DNA from: Neogemmobacter tilapiae
Lineage (GTDB): Bacteria; Pseudomonadota; Alphaproteobacteria; Rhodobacterales; Rhodobacteraceae
Direction: 5' to 3'
DNA: 64,000 nucleotides
Assembly: GCF_014652215.1 (NCBI RefSeq)
Contig: NZ_BMYJ01000001.1
Coordinates: forward strand, 62,001 to 126,000
Positions 17,468 through 27,225 of the stretch are shown here, piece by piece; position 1 is the stretch's first letter, and the number at the start of each line of letters is the position of its first letter. The notes beneath the pieces are model-generated. The model was given only the letters and a program-made list of their open reading frames with translations, did not search any database and had not been told where the DNA came from. The position numbers were made by a program, and so were the translations under genes.

Positions 17468-18127
17468 CTACCGTGTCGTTTCCGTCAGACGGCGGCGGAC
17501 GTAATTGCTGACCGTGTCGATCATCGGCTTCATATGCGCCTCTTCGTCACGGAAGAAATGGTCGGCCCCGTCGATCTGCGTGTGGGTGATCGTGATTCCC
17601 TTTTGTTCGTGCAACTTGTTGACCAAATTAAGGGTATCTTTGGGCGGCGCGACTTTGTCTGCCGTGCCATTGATCACCAACCCGGAGGAGGGGCAGGGGG
17701 CAAGGAAGCTGAAGTCATACATGTTGGCGGGGGGCGCGACCGAGACGAAGCCCGTGATTTCCGGGCGGCGCATCAAAAGCTGCATGCCGATCCAAGCGCC
17801 GAAGGAAAAGCCCGCGACCCAGCAATGTTTCGCGTTCTGGTTCTGCGCCTGAAGATAATCGAGCGCCGAGGCGGCATCCGACAATTCGCCAATGCCCAGA
17901 TCATATTCGCCTTGGCTGCGCCCCACGCCGCGAAAGTTGAAGCGCAGGACGGAGAAGCCCAGATTGTAGAAAGCGTAATGCAGGTTGTAGACGACCTTGT
18001 TGTTCATCGTGCCCCCAAACTGCGGATGGGGGTGCAGAACGATGGCGATGGGCGCATCGCGGTCCTTTTGCGGATGATAGCGGCCTTCGAGACGGCCTTC
18101 GGGACCGGCAAAGATTACTTCGGGCAT
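17468..18127 (-). CDS. Alpha/beta hydrolase
   Basis: A 219-residue serine hydrolase of the short alpha/beta-fold group. The catalytic triad is readable: Ser in VAGFSFGAWIG (GxSxG, about residue 108), Asp in NGTADKVAPP (about 155) and His in GADHFF (about 188). The oxyanion region is LHPHPQFGGTMNNKVV, and FRGVGRSQG is the usual strand-4 loop. No lid domain or signal peptide is present. Substrate unknown; relatives are annotated only as hydrolases. First gene of a three-gene operon on the minus strand, diverging from iscR with about 155 bases between them. Confidence 0.87.
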   Translation of the reverse strand: MPEVIFAGPEGRLEGRYHPQKDRDAPIAIVLHPHPQFGGTMNNKVVYNLHYAFYNLGFSVLRFNFRGVGRSQGEYDLGIGELSDAASALDYLQAQNQNAKHCWVAGFSFGAWIGMQLLMRRPEITGFVSVAPPANMYDFSFLAPCPSSGLVINGTADKVAPPKDTLNLVNKLHEQKGITITHTQIDGADHFFRDEEAHMKPMIDTVSNYVRRRLTETTR

Positions 18128-18153
18128 AAGTCGAACCTGGTCCTTCGCTCTGG

Positions 18154-18189
18154 GAAATTGTTGACAATTTCGGTCAGAGAACTTAGAAA
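18154..18189 (+). promoter_or_regulatory. iscR/suf operon promoter with overlapping palindromic operator
   Basis: A perfect TTGACA -35 at 18161-18166, a 17-base spacer and a TAGAAA -10 at 18184-18189. The -35 lies inside an 18-base palindrome, GAAATTG (18154-18160), TTGA, CAATTTC (18165-18171). A dimeric repressor bound there would block the promoter, and IscR itself, encoded next, is the natural candidate (inference). The -10 also sits in a CTTAGAAAGTTTC stretch that vaguely recalls an Irr-type site. Confidence 0.65.
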
Positions 18190-18283
18190 GTTTCCAAACC
18201 GGCGGAATGCCGATCCGGTGATTGTTTCAGTTAGTCGCGCAGGGGCTGCGCGTCAATGGCCGTAAGGGCGTTGGAGGGGTGGA

Positions 18284-18742
18284 ATGAAGCTTTCGACAAA
18301 GGGTCGCTATGCGATGGTGGCTTTGGCCGATCTGGCGCTGGCGCGGGGCGAGGATCTGACGACGCTGGCCGAGGTGTCGAAACGGCAGGACATCAGCCTG
18401 CCCTATCTGGAGCAGTTGTTCGTGAAGCTGCGCCGGGCGGGGATTGTAGAGGCCGTGCGGGGGCCGGGGGGCGGTTACAAGCTGGCAAAAGCGCCCGGGG
18501 ATATAAGGGTCAGCGAGATTCTAGAGGCGGTGGAGGAAACCGTCAGCGCGATGCATACGGGGGCCGGGGCGAGCGGGGGCGTGTCGGGCACGCGGGCGCA
18601 GTCGATGGCCAACCGTCTGTGGGAAGGGCTTTCGGCGAACGTCTATGTGTTCCTGCATCAGACGCGGTTGTCAGATGTGATCGGCAATGGGATGAAGCCC
18701 TGCCCGGCGGTTCCGGCGCTGTTCCGGGTGGTGGACGAGTGA
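18284..18742 (+). CDS. iscR: Rrf2-family transcriptional regulator IscR
   Basis: A 152-residue Rrf2 regulator with an N-terminal winged helix (MKLSTKGRYAMVALADLAL through PYLEQLFVKLRRAGIVEAVRGPGGGYKL). It controls iron-sulfur assembly genes according to cluster status. Enterobacterial IscR uses three cysteines to hold a [2Fe-2S] cluster; here only one cysteine exists in the whole protein (KPCPAVP, near residue 140). I recall that Rhodobacter sphaeroides IscR also has this one-cysteine form and still represses. First gene of the suf operon; its stop overlaps the GTG start of the cysteine desulfurase gene. Confidence 0.92.
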   Translation: MKLSTKGRYAMVALADLALARGEDLTTLAEVSKRQDISLPYLEQLFVKLRRAGIVEAVRGPGGGYKLAKAPGDIRVSEILEAVEETVSAMHTGAGASGGVSGTRAQSMANRLWEGLSANVYVFLHQTRLSDVIGNGMKPCPAVPALFRVVDE

Positions 18743-19785
18743 CGGGACGGGTCTATCTGGACTGGAACGCCACCACGCCTTTGCGGGCCGAGGCGCGGGC
18801 GGCCATGGTTGCAGCGATGGAGGTGCTGGGCAATCCATCGTCGGTTCATGCCGAGGGGCGGGCGGCGAAGGCCTTGATGGAAAAGGCGCGGGGGCAGGTG
18901 GCGGCGGCTTTGGGGGCCGAGGGTGCGGATATCGTCTTTACCTCGGGTGCCACGGAAGCGGCGGCTTTGGCTTGTGCGGGGCGGGGCCTTTTCTGCGCGG
19001 ATATTGAGCATGAGGCAGTGTCGGCTTGGTGCGAGCCGTCGTTGGTTGTGGATGGGCTGGGGCGTGTGATGGTGAGTGACCCGGCGCAGACGGCCTTGCA
19101 ACTGGCGAATTCGGAAACAGGGGTGATGCAGGATTTGCCTGAAGGTCTGGCGGTCAGCGATCTGACACAGGGGTTTGGCAAGGTGCCCTTGGCGTTCAAC
19201 TGGTTGGGCTGTGCGATGGGGCTGGTTTCGGCGCATAAGCTGGGCGGGCCCAAGGGGATTGGGGCGCTGGTGATCCGGCGGGGGCTGGATGTGGCGGCGC
19301 AGTTGAAGGGTGGCGGTCAGGAAATGGGCCGCAGGGCGGGGACGGAAAACTTGATGGGCATTGCGGGTTTTGGGGCTGCGGCAGAGGCGGCGGCGCGGGA
19401 TCTGGCGGATGGGGTTTGGGCGCGGGTGGCCGAACTTAGAAATATTCTAGAACAGGCATTGTCGGCCCCCGGCGATGGGTCTATTTGTGCAGGACTTGGG
19501 GCGGCGCGGCTGCCCAACACGTTGAACCTGATCACGCCCGGCTGGAAGGGGGAGACTCAGGTGATGCAGATGGACCTTGCGGGGTTTGCGGTGTCGGCAG
19601 GCTCGGCCTGTTCCAGCGGCAAGGTGCGCGAAAGCCGGGTCTTGCGGGCGATGGGATTTGACGGCGTTCAGGCCGCATCAGCGATACGGATTTCGCTGGG
19701 GCCGGACACCAAACGGGATGATGTGCTGCGGTTTGCTGATGTCTGGTCGGCGGCGCGGGCGAAACGGTTGAAGGCGGGAGCGTAA
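18739..19785 (+). CDS. Cysteine desulfurase, short IscS/NifS-like form
   Basis: A 348-residue PLP enzyme releasing sulfur from cysteine for cluster assembly. Motifs in order: VYLDWNATTPL, TSGATEAAALA, the His of EHEAV, NSETGV, SDLTQGFGK (PLP Asp and Gln), the PLP lysine in VSAHKLGGPKG, the RAGTEN loop, and the catalytic Cys in SAGSACSSGKVRES (about residue 290). It is about 40 residues shorter than typical IscS, mainly between the His and Asn motifs. GTG 18739 overlaps the iscR stop as GTGA; the open frame continues upstream only as an antiframe of iscR. It is one of two desulfurases in this operon (see sufS). Confidence 0.9.
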   Translation: MTGRVYLDWNATTPLRAEARAAMVAAMEVLGNPSSVHAEGRAAKALMEKARGQVAAALGAEGADIVFTSGATEAAALACAGRGLFCADIEHEAVSAWCEPSLVVDGLGRVMVSDPAQTALQLANSETGVMQDLPEGLAVSDLTQGFGKVPLAFNWLGCAMGLVSAHKLGGPKGIGALVIRRGLDVAAQLKGGGQEMGRRAGTENLMGIAGFGAAAEAAARDLADGVWARVAELRNILEQALSAPGDGSICAGLGAARLPNTLNLITPGWKGETQVMQMDLAGFAVSAGSACSSGKVRESRVLRAMGFDGVQAASAIRISLGPDTKRDDVLRFADVWSAARAKRLKAGA

Positions 19786-19788
19786 GCG

Positions 19789-21300
19789 ATGGACGGGGCA
19801 ACGGAACTGGAATTGCGCGAAGGCGTGGATCGGGAAACCATCGAGACGGTTCAGGCGATGGCCGGAACCTATAAATACGGCTGGGAAACCGAGATCGAGA
19901 CGGAATATGCCCCGAAAGGCCTGAACGAAGGCATCGTGCGGTTGATCAGCGAAAAGAACGGCGAGCCGGAATGGCTGCTGGAATGGCGTCTGGCGGCTTT
20001 CGCGCGTTGGCAGGGGATGGAAGAGCCGCGTTGGGCGATGCTGAACTATCCGGAAATCGACTATCAGGACCAGTATTACTATGCCAAGCCAAAGAGCATG
20101 GGGGTGAAGCCGAAGTCTTTGGATGAGGTGGACCCGAAGCTGCTGGCGACCTATGCGAAACTGGGTATTCCGCTGAAAGAACAGATGCTTCTGGCGGGGG
20201 TTGAAGGCGAAGAAGCCCCGCGCAAGGTGGCTGTGGATGCGGTGTTTGATTCTGTTTCCGTAGGGACGACGTTCAAGGACGAGTTGAAAAAGGCCGGGGT
20301 CATTTTCTGTTCGATTTCTGAGGCGGTGCGGGAATATCCGGATCTGGTGAAAAAGTATCTGGGGTCGGTCGTGCCGCCCAGCGACAATTTTTTCGCAACC
20401 TTGAACAGCGCCGTGTTTTCGGATGGGTCGTTCGTTTACATCCCCGAAGGCGTGCGCTGCCCAATGGAATTGTCGACCTATTTCCGGATCAATGCGGAGA
20501 ATACGGGCCAGTTTGAACGGACGCTGATCGTTTGCGAAAAGGGGGCCTATGTCAGCTATCTGGAAGGCTGCACGGCCCCGAAGCGGGATACGCATCAGCT
20601 TCACGCCGCTGTCGTGGAAATCGTCATTCTGGACGATGCCGAGGTCAAATATTCGACGGTGCAGAACTGGTATCCGGGCGATGAGGAAGGCCGGGGTGGG
20701 ATTTATAACTTTGTGACCAAGCGGGCCGATTGCCGGGGGGCGCGGGCCAAAGTGATGTGGACGCAGGTGGAAACGGGTTCGGCGATCACCTGGAAATATC
20801 CGTCCTGCATCCTGCGGGGGGATGAATCGCAGGGCGAGTTTTATTCCATCGCGATTGCGAACAACGCGCAGCAGGCGGATACGGGCACCAAGATGGTGCA
20901 TCTGGGCAAGAACACCAAGTCGCGGATCGTTTCGAAAGGCATCAGTGCAGGCCGGGCGCAGAATACCTATCGCGGTTTGGTCAGTATGCACCCGAAGGCC
21001 TTGAATTCGCGGAACTATACGCAATGCGACAGCCTGTTGATCGGCGACAAGTGTGGGGCGCATACGGTGCCCTATATCGAGGTGAAGAACACCAGCAGTC
21101 GCGTTGAACACGAAGCCACCACGTCAAAGGTGGATGATGATCAATTGTTCTATTGCCGTTCGCGCGGGATGGGCGAGGAAGAGGCGGTGGCGCTGGTGGT
21201 GAACGGCTTCTGCCGTGAGGTTTTGCAGGCTCTGCCGATGGAATTCGCGATGGAAGCGCAGGCGCTGGTGGCGATCAGCCTTGAAGGCTCGGTCGGATAA
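19789..21300 (+). CDS. sufB: Fe-S assembly scaffold SufB
   Basis: A 503-residue SufB, the core of the SufBC2D scaffold on which [Fe-S] clusters are built in the cytosol. The N-terminal helical region (about 1-130) is followed by the right-handed beta-helix typical of SufB/SufD. Conserved landmarks include [20 protein letters not shown] with a Cys at the sulfur-relay position, [38 protein letters not shown] and, near the end, [22 protein letters not shown]. Length is normal. It starts 3 bases after the desulfurase gene. Confidence 0.97.
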   Translation: MDGATELELREGVDRETIETVQAMAGTYKYGWETEIETEYAPKGLNEGIVRLISEKNGEPEWLLEWRLAAFARWQGMEEPRWAMLNYPEIDYQDQYYYAKPKSMGVKPKSLDEVDPKLLATYAKLGIPLKEQMLLAGVEGEEAPRKVAVDAVFDSVSVGTTFKDELKKAGVIFCSISEAVREYPDLVKKYLGSVVPPSDNFFATLNSAVFSDGSFVYIPEGVRCPMELSTYFRINAENTGQFERTLIVCEKGAYVSYLEGCTAPKRDTHQLHAAVVEIVILDDAEVKYSTVQNWYPGDEEGRGGIYNFVTKRADCRGARAKVMWTQVETGSAITWKYPSCILRGDESQGEFYSIAIANNAQQADTGTKMVHLGKNTKSRIVSKGISAGRAQNTYRGLVSMHPKALNSRNYTQCDSLLIGDKCGAHTVPYIEVKNTSSRVEHEATTSKVDDDQLFYCRSRGMGEEEAVALVVNGFCREVLQALPMEFAMEAQALVAISLEGSVG

Positions 21301-21302
21301 CT

Positions 21303-22877
21303 ATGTCGCGCCATGTCCTGTTCACGGCGGTCAAGAACGAGGCCCCGTTCCTGTTGGAATGGATCGCTTATCACAAGGCGATTGGTTTCGACACGGTGAT
21401 CGTGTTTTCAAACCCGTCGGATGATGGGACAGATGAGCTGCTGGCGGCTTTGGCGGTGGCGGGCGAGATTACGCATGTGCCGCACGAGCCCCCGGTGGGC
21501 GTTTCAGCGCAGGGCAATGCGGCGCGTTTGGCCAATGAGATGGGGCTGATCGTCGATGGCGATTGGGTCATGTGGCTGGATGCGGATGAGTTCCTGAACG
21601 TGCATGCGGGTGAGGGCAAGCTGGCGGATCTGATCGGCAGGATCGGGGATGCGGCGGGGATGCTGATCCCTTGGCGGATCTTTGGGGATGGCGGAAACAG
21701 CCATTTTCCGGGCCGGTTCATTTCAGACGATTTCGTGACGGCGACGGCAAAACATTTCCCCCCGACACGCGAGATAAAGACTCTGTTTCAAGCGTCGCCG
21801 AAAACTGCCGGATTCGCGATGTCCGGGATTAACAGACCTATTGTAGCGCCATCTGCAACACCACCACTGTTCCTGTCGGCGGCAGGCACTGCCATTTCAA
21901 ATTCTGATGTCAATTTGCAATGGCTTGCCGGTCAGGACGTTGCTGCAACAAACAGGGCCAAGCCTGCCGATTTCAGTTGGCGGCTGGCGCAAATCAACCA
22001 CTACATGCTCCGCACCCCGGAATTCTTTAGATTGAAGCGGCTTCGTGGGCGTGGTTGGGCGACAGGTCAGGCCGGCGCAAGCAACAGTCGCCATACCGAC
22101 GCCTTTTACGCCAAGATGAATAGAAATGACCGGCAGGACCGCTCCATCCTGCGTCACCGCGCCGCGACGGATATTCAAGTCAAGCGTATACTGTCCTTGG
22201 AGGGGGTGGCCGAGGCCGCAGCTTTCGCCGAGCGGGCCACAGCAATGGCGCTGATGCGGGCGGCCTGCCGCCGCGAGGCAGAGGCAAATGTGCAGCCCGA
22301 AGATTTCAAGCTGACCCTGCCCGCGCCAGAGGCAGCGCTTTTGCGCGAGACTTATGCTGGGGCCGAAGTGGTGCTGGAATATGGCTCGGGCGGATCGACC
22401 TTTGTTGCGGCCCGTAGCGCGGGTCAGGTGACTGCGGTTGAGAACGATCCCGATTGGGCGCTGCGTATGGCCACGGCGTTGGGAAATGGTGGCCTTGGCG
22501 GCGTAGCAAGGGTGCATTTCGAAGACGTCGGGTCTGTGGGTGAATGGGCGCGTCCGACCTCGAGCGCGGGGTTTCGGCTGTATCACCGCTATGCCTCGGC
22601 GGTTTGGGAAAAGCCTTGGTTCGTTCATCCGGATGTGGTGCTGATTGATGGGCGTTTTCGGACATCCTGCTTGATCAACGCGATCATGCGGGCTGAAAAG
22701 CCGATGACGGTGCTGTTTGATGATTATGCCGAGCGACCGAACTATTTCTGGGTGGAGCAGATCGTAAAGCCGCGCCAGATCGTGGGGCGTATGGCGGTTT
22801 TTGAGATTGTGCCCGGCATGGCTATTCCCGCCGCCGTGATGGCCCGCGCCCTGGGAAGCTTTACCGATGTCGAATGA
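21303..22877 (+). CDS. Glycosyltransferase family 2-like/methyltransferase-like fusion protein
   Basis: A 524-residue two-domain protein. Residues 1-310 are a GT2-like domain: HVLFTAVKNEAPFLLEWIAYHKAIGFD opens it and VMWLDADEFLNV provides a DxD-type metal site. Residues about 335-524 are a second Rossmann-like domain with EYGSGGSTFVAA (SAM-type loop), TAVENDPDWA (motif II) and VLIDGRFRTSCLI...TVLFDDYAERPNYFWVE, resembling methyltransferase-like proteins found with polysaccharide genes. It starts 2 bases after sufB, so it is cotranscribed with the suf genes although nothing links it to Fe-S assembly. Roughly 21760-22200 is less GC-rich than both sides, suggesting a mosaic origin. Confidence 0.75.
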   Translation: MSRHVLFTAVKNEAPFLLEWIAYHKAIGFDTVIVFSNPSDDGTDELLAALAVAGEITHVPHEPPVGVSAQGNAARLANEMGLIVDGDWVMWLDADEFLNVHAGEGKLADLIGRIGDAAGMLIPWRIFGDGGNSHFPGRFISDDFVTATAKHFPPTREIKTLFQASPKTAGFAMSGINRPIVAPSATPPLFLSAAGTAISNSDVNLQWLAGQDVAATNRAKPADFSWRLAQINHYMLRTPEFFRLKRLRGRGWATGQAGASNSRHTDAFYAKMNRNDRQDRSILRHRAATDIQVKRILSLEGVAEAAAFAERATAMALMRAACRREAEANVQPEDFKLTLPAPEAALLRETYAGAEVVLEYGSGGSTFVAARSAGQVTAVENDPDWALRMATALGNGGLGGVARVHFEDVGSVGEWARPTSSAGFRLYHRYASAVWEKPWFVHPDVVLIDGRFRTSCLINAIMRAEKPMTVLFDDYAERPNYFWVEQIVKPRQIVGRMAVFEIVPGMAIPAAVMARALGSFTDVE

Positions 22878-23775
22878 CGGCCAGACCCTCATCGCCATCC
22901 GCACCCACAAATGGGACGAGGACGCGCAGCGCCTGTTCGGGCAATTGCATCCGGTGCTGGGCGATGATCTGGTCGTGGCTTTCCACAATCGGCCCGAGGG
23001 GCTGGAGCTGCCTCTGCCGGTGGTCGATCTGAATGACGCCTGGCTGGCGGCGCAGGGTTTGCAGCATTTGCCCGACTGGGGCTGGCGTTGTGGGGATTAC
23101 TTTCTTTACGCGGTCCGGCAGGTCTATCCGCAGGCGAGGCATATCTGGCTGATCGAGCCGGATGTCTATTTCACCGGCGATCCGGCAGAGTTCTTTGCCA
23201 AGGCAGGGCAATCGTCTGCCGATGTGTTGGGGGTGGACGTGCAGCCCATGCCGCGTGGGCATCGGTTTAGCCGGGGCTTACCGGAACTGCCGATCTTTCG
23301 GTCAATCTTTGCGCTGTCGCGCTTTTCGGGGCGGGCGGTGGACCGTCTGTTTCCGCTGCGGCAGGCCTATGCAAAGCGCGGATTTGGCCCCCGCTTTTAC
23401 GCCAATGATGAGGTTTTCTGCTTTTCCCATGCGATGGCCGATCTGGACATGGGCTGCGAAAGCATGACGCGGTTGATGCCGGAATGGCTGGGTCCGGGCC
23501 AGATGCAGACCGATCCGGATATTCTGGTCGACACGCTTTTCGCCCATCCGGGGCCGGGGGTGTTTCATCCGGTGCGGGGGCATGCCAGCTTTGCCGGGGC
23601 GCTGGCGGGGCGGCTGGTGAACACGATGGCCTTTGTGCGGCATATGGCGCCCTCGCTGGCGGTTTTGACGGCCGAAGAGCGTGCGGGAATCGCTTTGGAT
23701 GTGGCGCGTCGAACACAGGCACTGCTGGATGGCACCGCCGCGACCCATGCGCGCCGCCAACGGAGGCGGTCATGA
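22867..23775 (+). CDS. Glycosyltransferase-like protein, unassigned
   Basis: A 302-residue soluble protein overlapping the preceding fusion gene by 11 bases. The N-terminus (SNDGQTLIAIRTHKWDEDAQRLFGQL) and the central IWLIEPDVYFTGDPAEFFAKA, with an acidic EPD motif after a hydrophobic strand, resemble a nucleotide-sugar-dependent transferase fold. Further on, RFYANDEVFCFSHAM could carry a second acidic site. I do not recognise the family and the transferase assignment is tentative. It may act together with the upstream fusion protein in surface glycan synthesis. The C-terminus is Arg-rich (ARRQRRRS). Confidence 0.6.
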   Translation: MSNDGQTLIAIRTHKWDEDAQRLFGQLHPVLGDDLVVAFHNRPEGLELPLPVVDLNDAWLAAQGLQHLPDWGWRCGDYFLYAVRQVYPQARHIWLIEPDVYFTGDPAEFFAKAGQSSADVLGVDVQPMPRGHRFSRGLPELPIFRSIFALSRFSGRAVDRLFPLRQAYAKRGFGPRFYANDEVFCFSHAMADLDMGCESMTRLMPEWLGPGQMQTDPDILVDTLFAHPGPGVFHPVRGHASFAGALAGRLVNTMAFVRHMAPSLAVLTAEERAGIALDVARRTQALLDGTAATHARRQRRRS

Positions 23776-23946
23776 TTATCGTTGCTTTGCAGGAGGTTGC
23801 AGGGCGGGGTTTTGGGTTGCCACATCCTCGACAGATTTCCGCCGTGAAAACTTGCGGGAAATTGCCCGACTTTGATCTACTTCCGCCGCCTTTCGGTCAT
23901 GCTGTAACGATACAGATGGGGCCGATCAAAGTCTGGGGGACGGATC

Positions 23947-24519
23947 ATGATGAATGTGCAGCAGAACGAATTCGCGGCGCGGATTCAACGGATTCAGAAC
24001 GCACAGGGTTCGTTCCGTTCGACTTTGTATGTTGGCGACGACCAAAAGCCGATGCCGGGCTTTTCAAAGCGCAAAGCCAAAGAGCAGGCTCAGCAGGCCA
24101 ACAGCTTTTTGGTGATGGACGAGGATCGACCGCAAAAAAGCAAGGCGACGCGACTGCTTTTGACGCCGCTGGCCTTGGCTTTGGGGGCCGCGACGGTCGT
24201 GGCTTTGCGGGCGGTGGATTTTCATGTTCCCGGCCTGACTTTGACTTTTGGCAACGCGGCCCAGACGATGGCTGTCACCTTGGCCTTGGCTACGATGTTT
24301 GCGATTTTGGCCGGACAGGCGATCGGTCTGACAAAACCGCAGCACGTTCTGGCGGCGTTTGTCGGCGTTCTGGGGGCGATGCTGGGGATGCACAATCTGG
24401 TGCATCTGGCACCCGACCAGTTCGCGACGATCTTTTCGCCGGCCTGGGTGGCGCAGATTCAGGCGACAATGCCGGCGAATTCGGTGGTCGTCGCGGGCGT
24501 GGTTCATCCCTTCGGCTGA
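23947..24519 (+). CDS. Membrane protein of a paralogous pair, member 1 (190 aa)
   Basis: A 190-residue protein with a hydrophilic N-terminal region of about 65 residues (SFRSTLYVGDDQKPMPGFSKRKAKEQAQ) and about three membrane segments: TRLLLTPLALALGAATVVALRA, TMAVTLALATMFAILAGQAIGL and HVLAAFVGVLGAMLGMHNLV. The signature HNLVHLAPDQFATIFSPAWVAQ near residues 150-172 is shared with the next gene, so the two are diverged tandem duplicates. Function unknown. It lies within the suf operon about 170 bases after the preceding gene; that gap holds no recognisable promoter or terminator. Confidence 0.78.
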   Translation: MMNVQQNEFAARIQRIQNAQGSFRSTLYVGDDQKPMPGFSKRKAKEQAQQANSFLVMDEDRPQKSKATRLLLTPLALALGAATVVALRAVDFHVPGLTLTFGNAAQTMAVTLALATMFAILAGQAIGLTKPQHVLAAFVGVLGAMLGMHNLVHLAPDQFATIFSPAWVAQIQATMPANSVVVAGVVHPFG

Positions 24520-24594
24520 CGCGAGGAGCCTTTACAAAAGGCGGTCCGACAGGCAATTTCCGGGCATTGAACAATGCCTTGGGGGAGTTGGGAC

Positions 24595-25122
24595 ATGGCC
24601 AAGAAGAAAGACACGACGACCTACGTCGACACCAAGGCTGCCCCGACCTTTACCAAGGGCACGATCTATATTGGCATGAACGAAACGCTGGAGGTTCTGC
24701 CGCAGACGCAAGCCAAAAGGCGCGCGCGAGCGGAAAGCCGGGGGCTGTTGTTTCTGCCAGTGACGATTGCCGTGTCGTTGTTGGTGGGCGGGTTGGCCTA
24801 CGCGGCCGTGCGGTTCGGGCGGTTCCGTTTCATGGCAGAGCAGGGCTTGCCGCCAGAGACCGATACGACGATCTGGTTGCAGAACGGCGGGGCAGCGGCG
24901 CTGCTGGCGCTGGTTTTGGCGATGGTGCTGGGGCTGCGCTCGCCCTTCCGGCTGCTGTGCGTGCTGGGGGGCGTGGCGCTGGCGATGGCCGGGTTCCACA
25001 ATCTGGTGCATCTGTATCCCGACACCTTTGCGCAGGTCTTCTCACCCGAATGGGTAAGCCGTGTGCGCCTGTCAGCGCCGAACGAAAGCTGGCTGTATAT
25101 GGGCGAATTCAAACCCTTCTGA
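24595..25122 (+). CDS. Membrane protein of a paralogous pair, member 2 (175 aa)
   Basis: A 175-residue protein with the same plan as its upstream neighbour: a charged N-terminal region (TKGTIYIGMNETLEVLPQTQAKRRAR), then LLFLPVTIAVSLLVGGLAYAAV, AAALLALVLAMVLGL and LLCVLGGVALAMAGFHNLVHL as membrane segments, and the shared signature FHNLVHLYPDTFAQVFSPEWVSRV. The start ATG 24595 follows a GGGGGAG stretch. Function unknown. Being placed between sufB and sufC suggests an accessory role at the membrane or simple operon hitch-hiking; the sequence does not decide between these. Confidence 0.8.
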   Translation: MAKKKDTTTYVDTKAAPTFTKGTIYIGMNETLEVLPQTQAKRRARAESRGLLFLPVTIAVSLLVGGLAYAAVRFGRFRFMAEQGLPPETDTTIWLQNGGAAALLALVLAMVLGLRSPFRLLCVLGGVALAMAGFHNLVHLYPDTFAQVFSPEWVSRVRLSAPNESWLYMGEFKPF

Positions 25123-25201
25123 CGCATAAGCGCAGATCACAAGACAAGACCGGGGCCTGCGTGGCGGGCACCCGGCTGAACCTGTTCTAAGGACTGAAAA
25201 A

Positions 25202-25956
<755 letters not shown>

Positions 25957-25957
<1 letters not shown>

Positions 25958-27225
25958 TGGGGGCCTTGGTTGAGGCAAAGCAGGCGGCGCTGGCCGCGCT
26001 TCTGGCGGGGTTGGGCGATATGCCCGCTTTCGCGGGGGCGGCGCGGGCGGCGGCCTTGGCGCGCGTGCAGGGGCAGGGCTTGCCTGTCAAACGCGATGAA
26101 TACTGGCGCTATAGCGATCCATCGCGGTTGACCACGCCCCAGGCCAAGGCCGGGGTGGCGGTGGAGGATGCTGGTTTTGAAGGCATCGATGCGCTGCGGA
26201 TTGTCTTTGTGGATGGTGTCTTTGACGCCGGTGCCTCGGATGATCTGGGCAGCGCGGGGGTAGAGATCACGCTGCTGTCGAAGGCCGGGGGCGATCATTG
26301 GGCCGGGGCCGATTTCGGCGTGCTGGAGGCGGAGGGGCAAGTGCCGGTGGCGCGGCCTTTGGCGGGCCTGAACACGGCTTTCGCGGCTGAGGGCGTGCTG
26401 ATCCGTGCCACGGGGGCTGCAAGCCGCCCGGTGGCTTTGGTGCATCGGCAGACGCGTGCGGACAGCGATGTGATGCTGCACCATGTGATCCGGGTGGAGG
26501 AGGGCGCGAGCCTGACCCTGCTGGAAAGCGGCACGGGCGGGGCGCGGTTCAACCATGTGGCCGAGGTTCTCGTGGGCGAGGGCGCGGCCTTTCATCACAT
26601 CCGCGTGCAGGGGCGCGATGAGGCCCGCGCGGCGCTGACGCACCTTTTTGCCCGGGTTGGGGCAGAGGGTCTGTTCAAAAGCTTTACCCTGACGATGAAT
26701 GGCAGCCTGACGCGGAATGAGGCGATCCTGACGCTGGCGGGCGATGATGGTGTGGCGCATGTCGCCGGTGCGGCGATTGGCGATGGGGCTTTCCATCACG
26801 ACGACACCGTGTTCGTCACCCATCAGGCGCTGCGTTGCGAAAGCCGTCAGGTCTATAAAAAGGTGCTGAAAGGCGGCGCGGTCGGGGTTTTTCAGGGCAA
26901 GATCCTTGTGAAACAGGGTGCACAAAAGACCGATGGCTATCAGATCAGCCAGTCGCTTTTGCTGGACGACGACAGCCAGTTTCTGGCCAAGCCAGAGCTG
27001 GAAATCTATGCCGATGATGTGAAATGCAGCCATGGTTCGACCAGTGGCGCGATTGACGAAACGGCACTGTTCTATCTGCAATCGCGGGGCGTGCCGGAAC
27101 CTGTGGCGCGGCATTTGCTGATCTTGGCTTTCCTCGCCGATGCGATGGCGGAGATTGAGGATGAGGCGATTGCCGAGCATCTGGGCAGCCTGCTGCGCCG
27201 TTGGCAGGGGATGGCAGAAGACTGA
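25957..27225 (+). CDS. sufD: Fe-S assembly protein SufD
   Basis: A 422-residue SufD, partner of SufB in the scaffold. The N-terminal helical part contains LPVKRDEYWRYSDPSRL. The beta-helix follows, with VLIRATGAASRPVALVH and SLTLLESGTG, then the conserved C-terminal run YKKVLKGGAVGVFQGKILV, AQKTDGYQISQSLLLDDD, KPELEIYADDVKCSHGSTSGAIDE with the His used in cluster assembly, and LFYLQSRGVPEPVARHLL. The start overlaps the sufC stop and its own stop overlaps the next start (TGATG). Length is normal. Confidence 0.96.

Noticed and set aside
19678-21111. 477-codon minus-strand open frame opposite sufB
   Set aside because: Antisense shadow: composition rich in Arg, His and Pro, no ribosome site and an unmistakable SufB on the other strand.
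23484-25190. Long plus-strand open frame of 568 codons across the sufB-sufC interval
   Set aside because: It is out of frame with two membrane-protein genes and the end of the glycosyltransferase-like gene, is Gly/Arg-rich and has no family resemblance; a shadow of GC-rich coding DNA.
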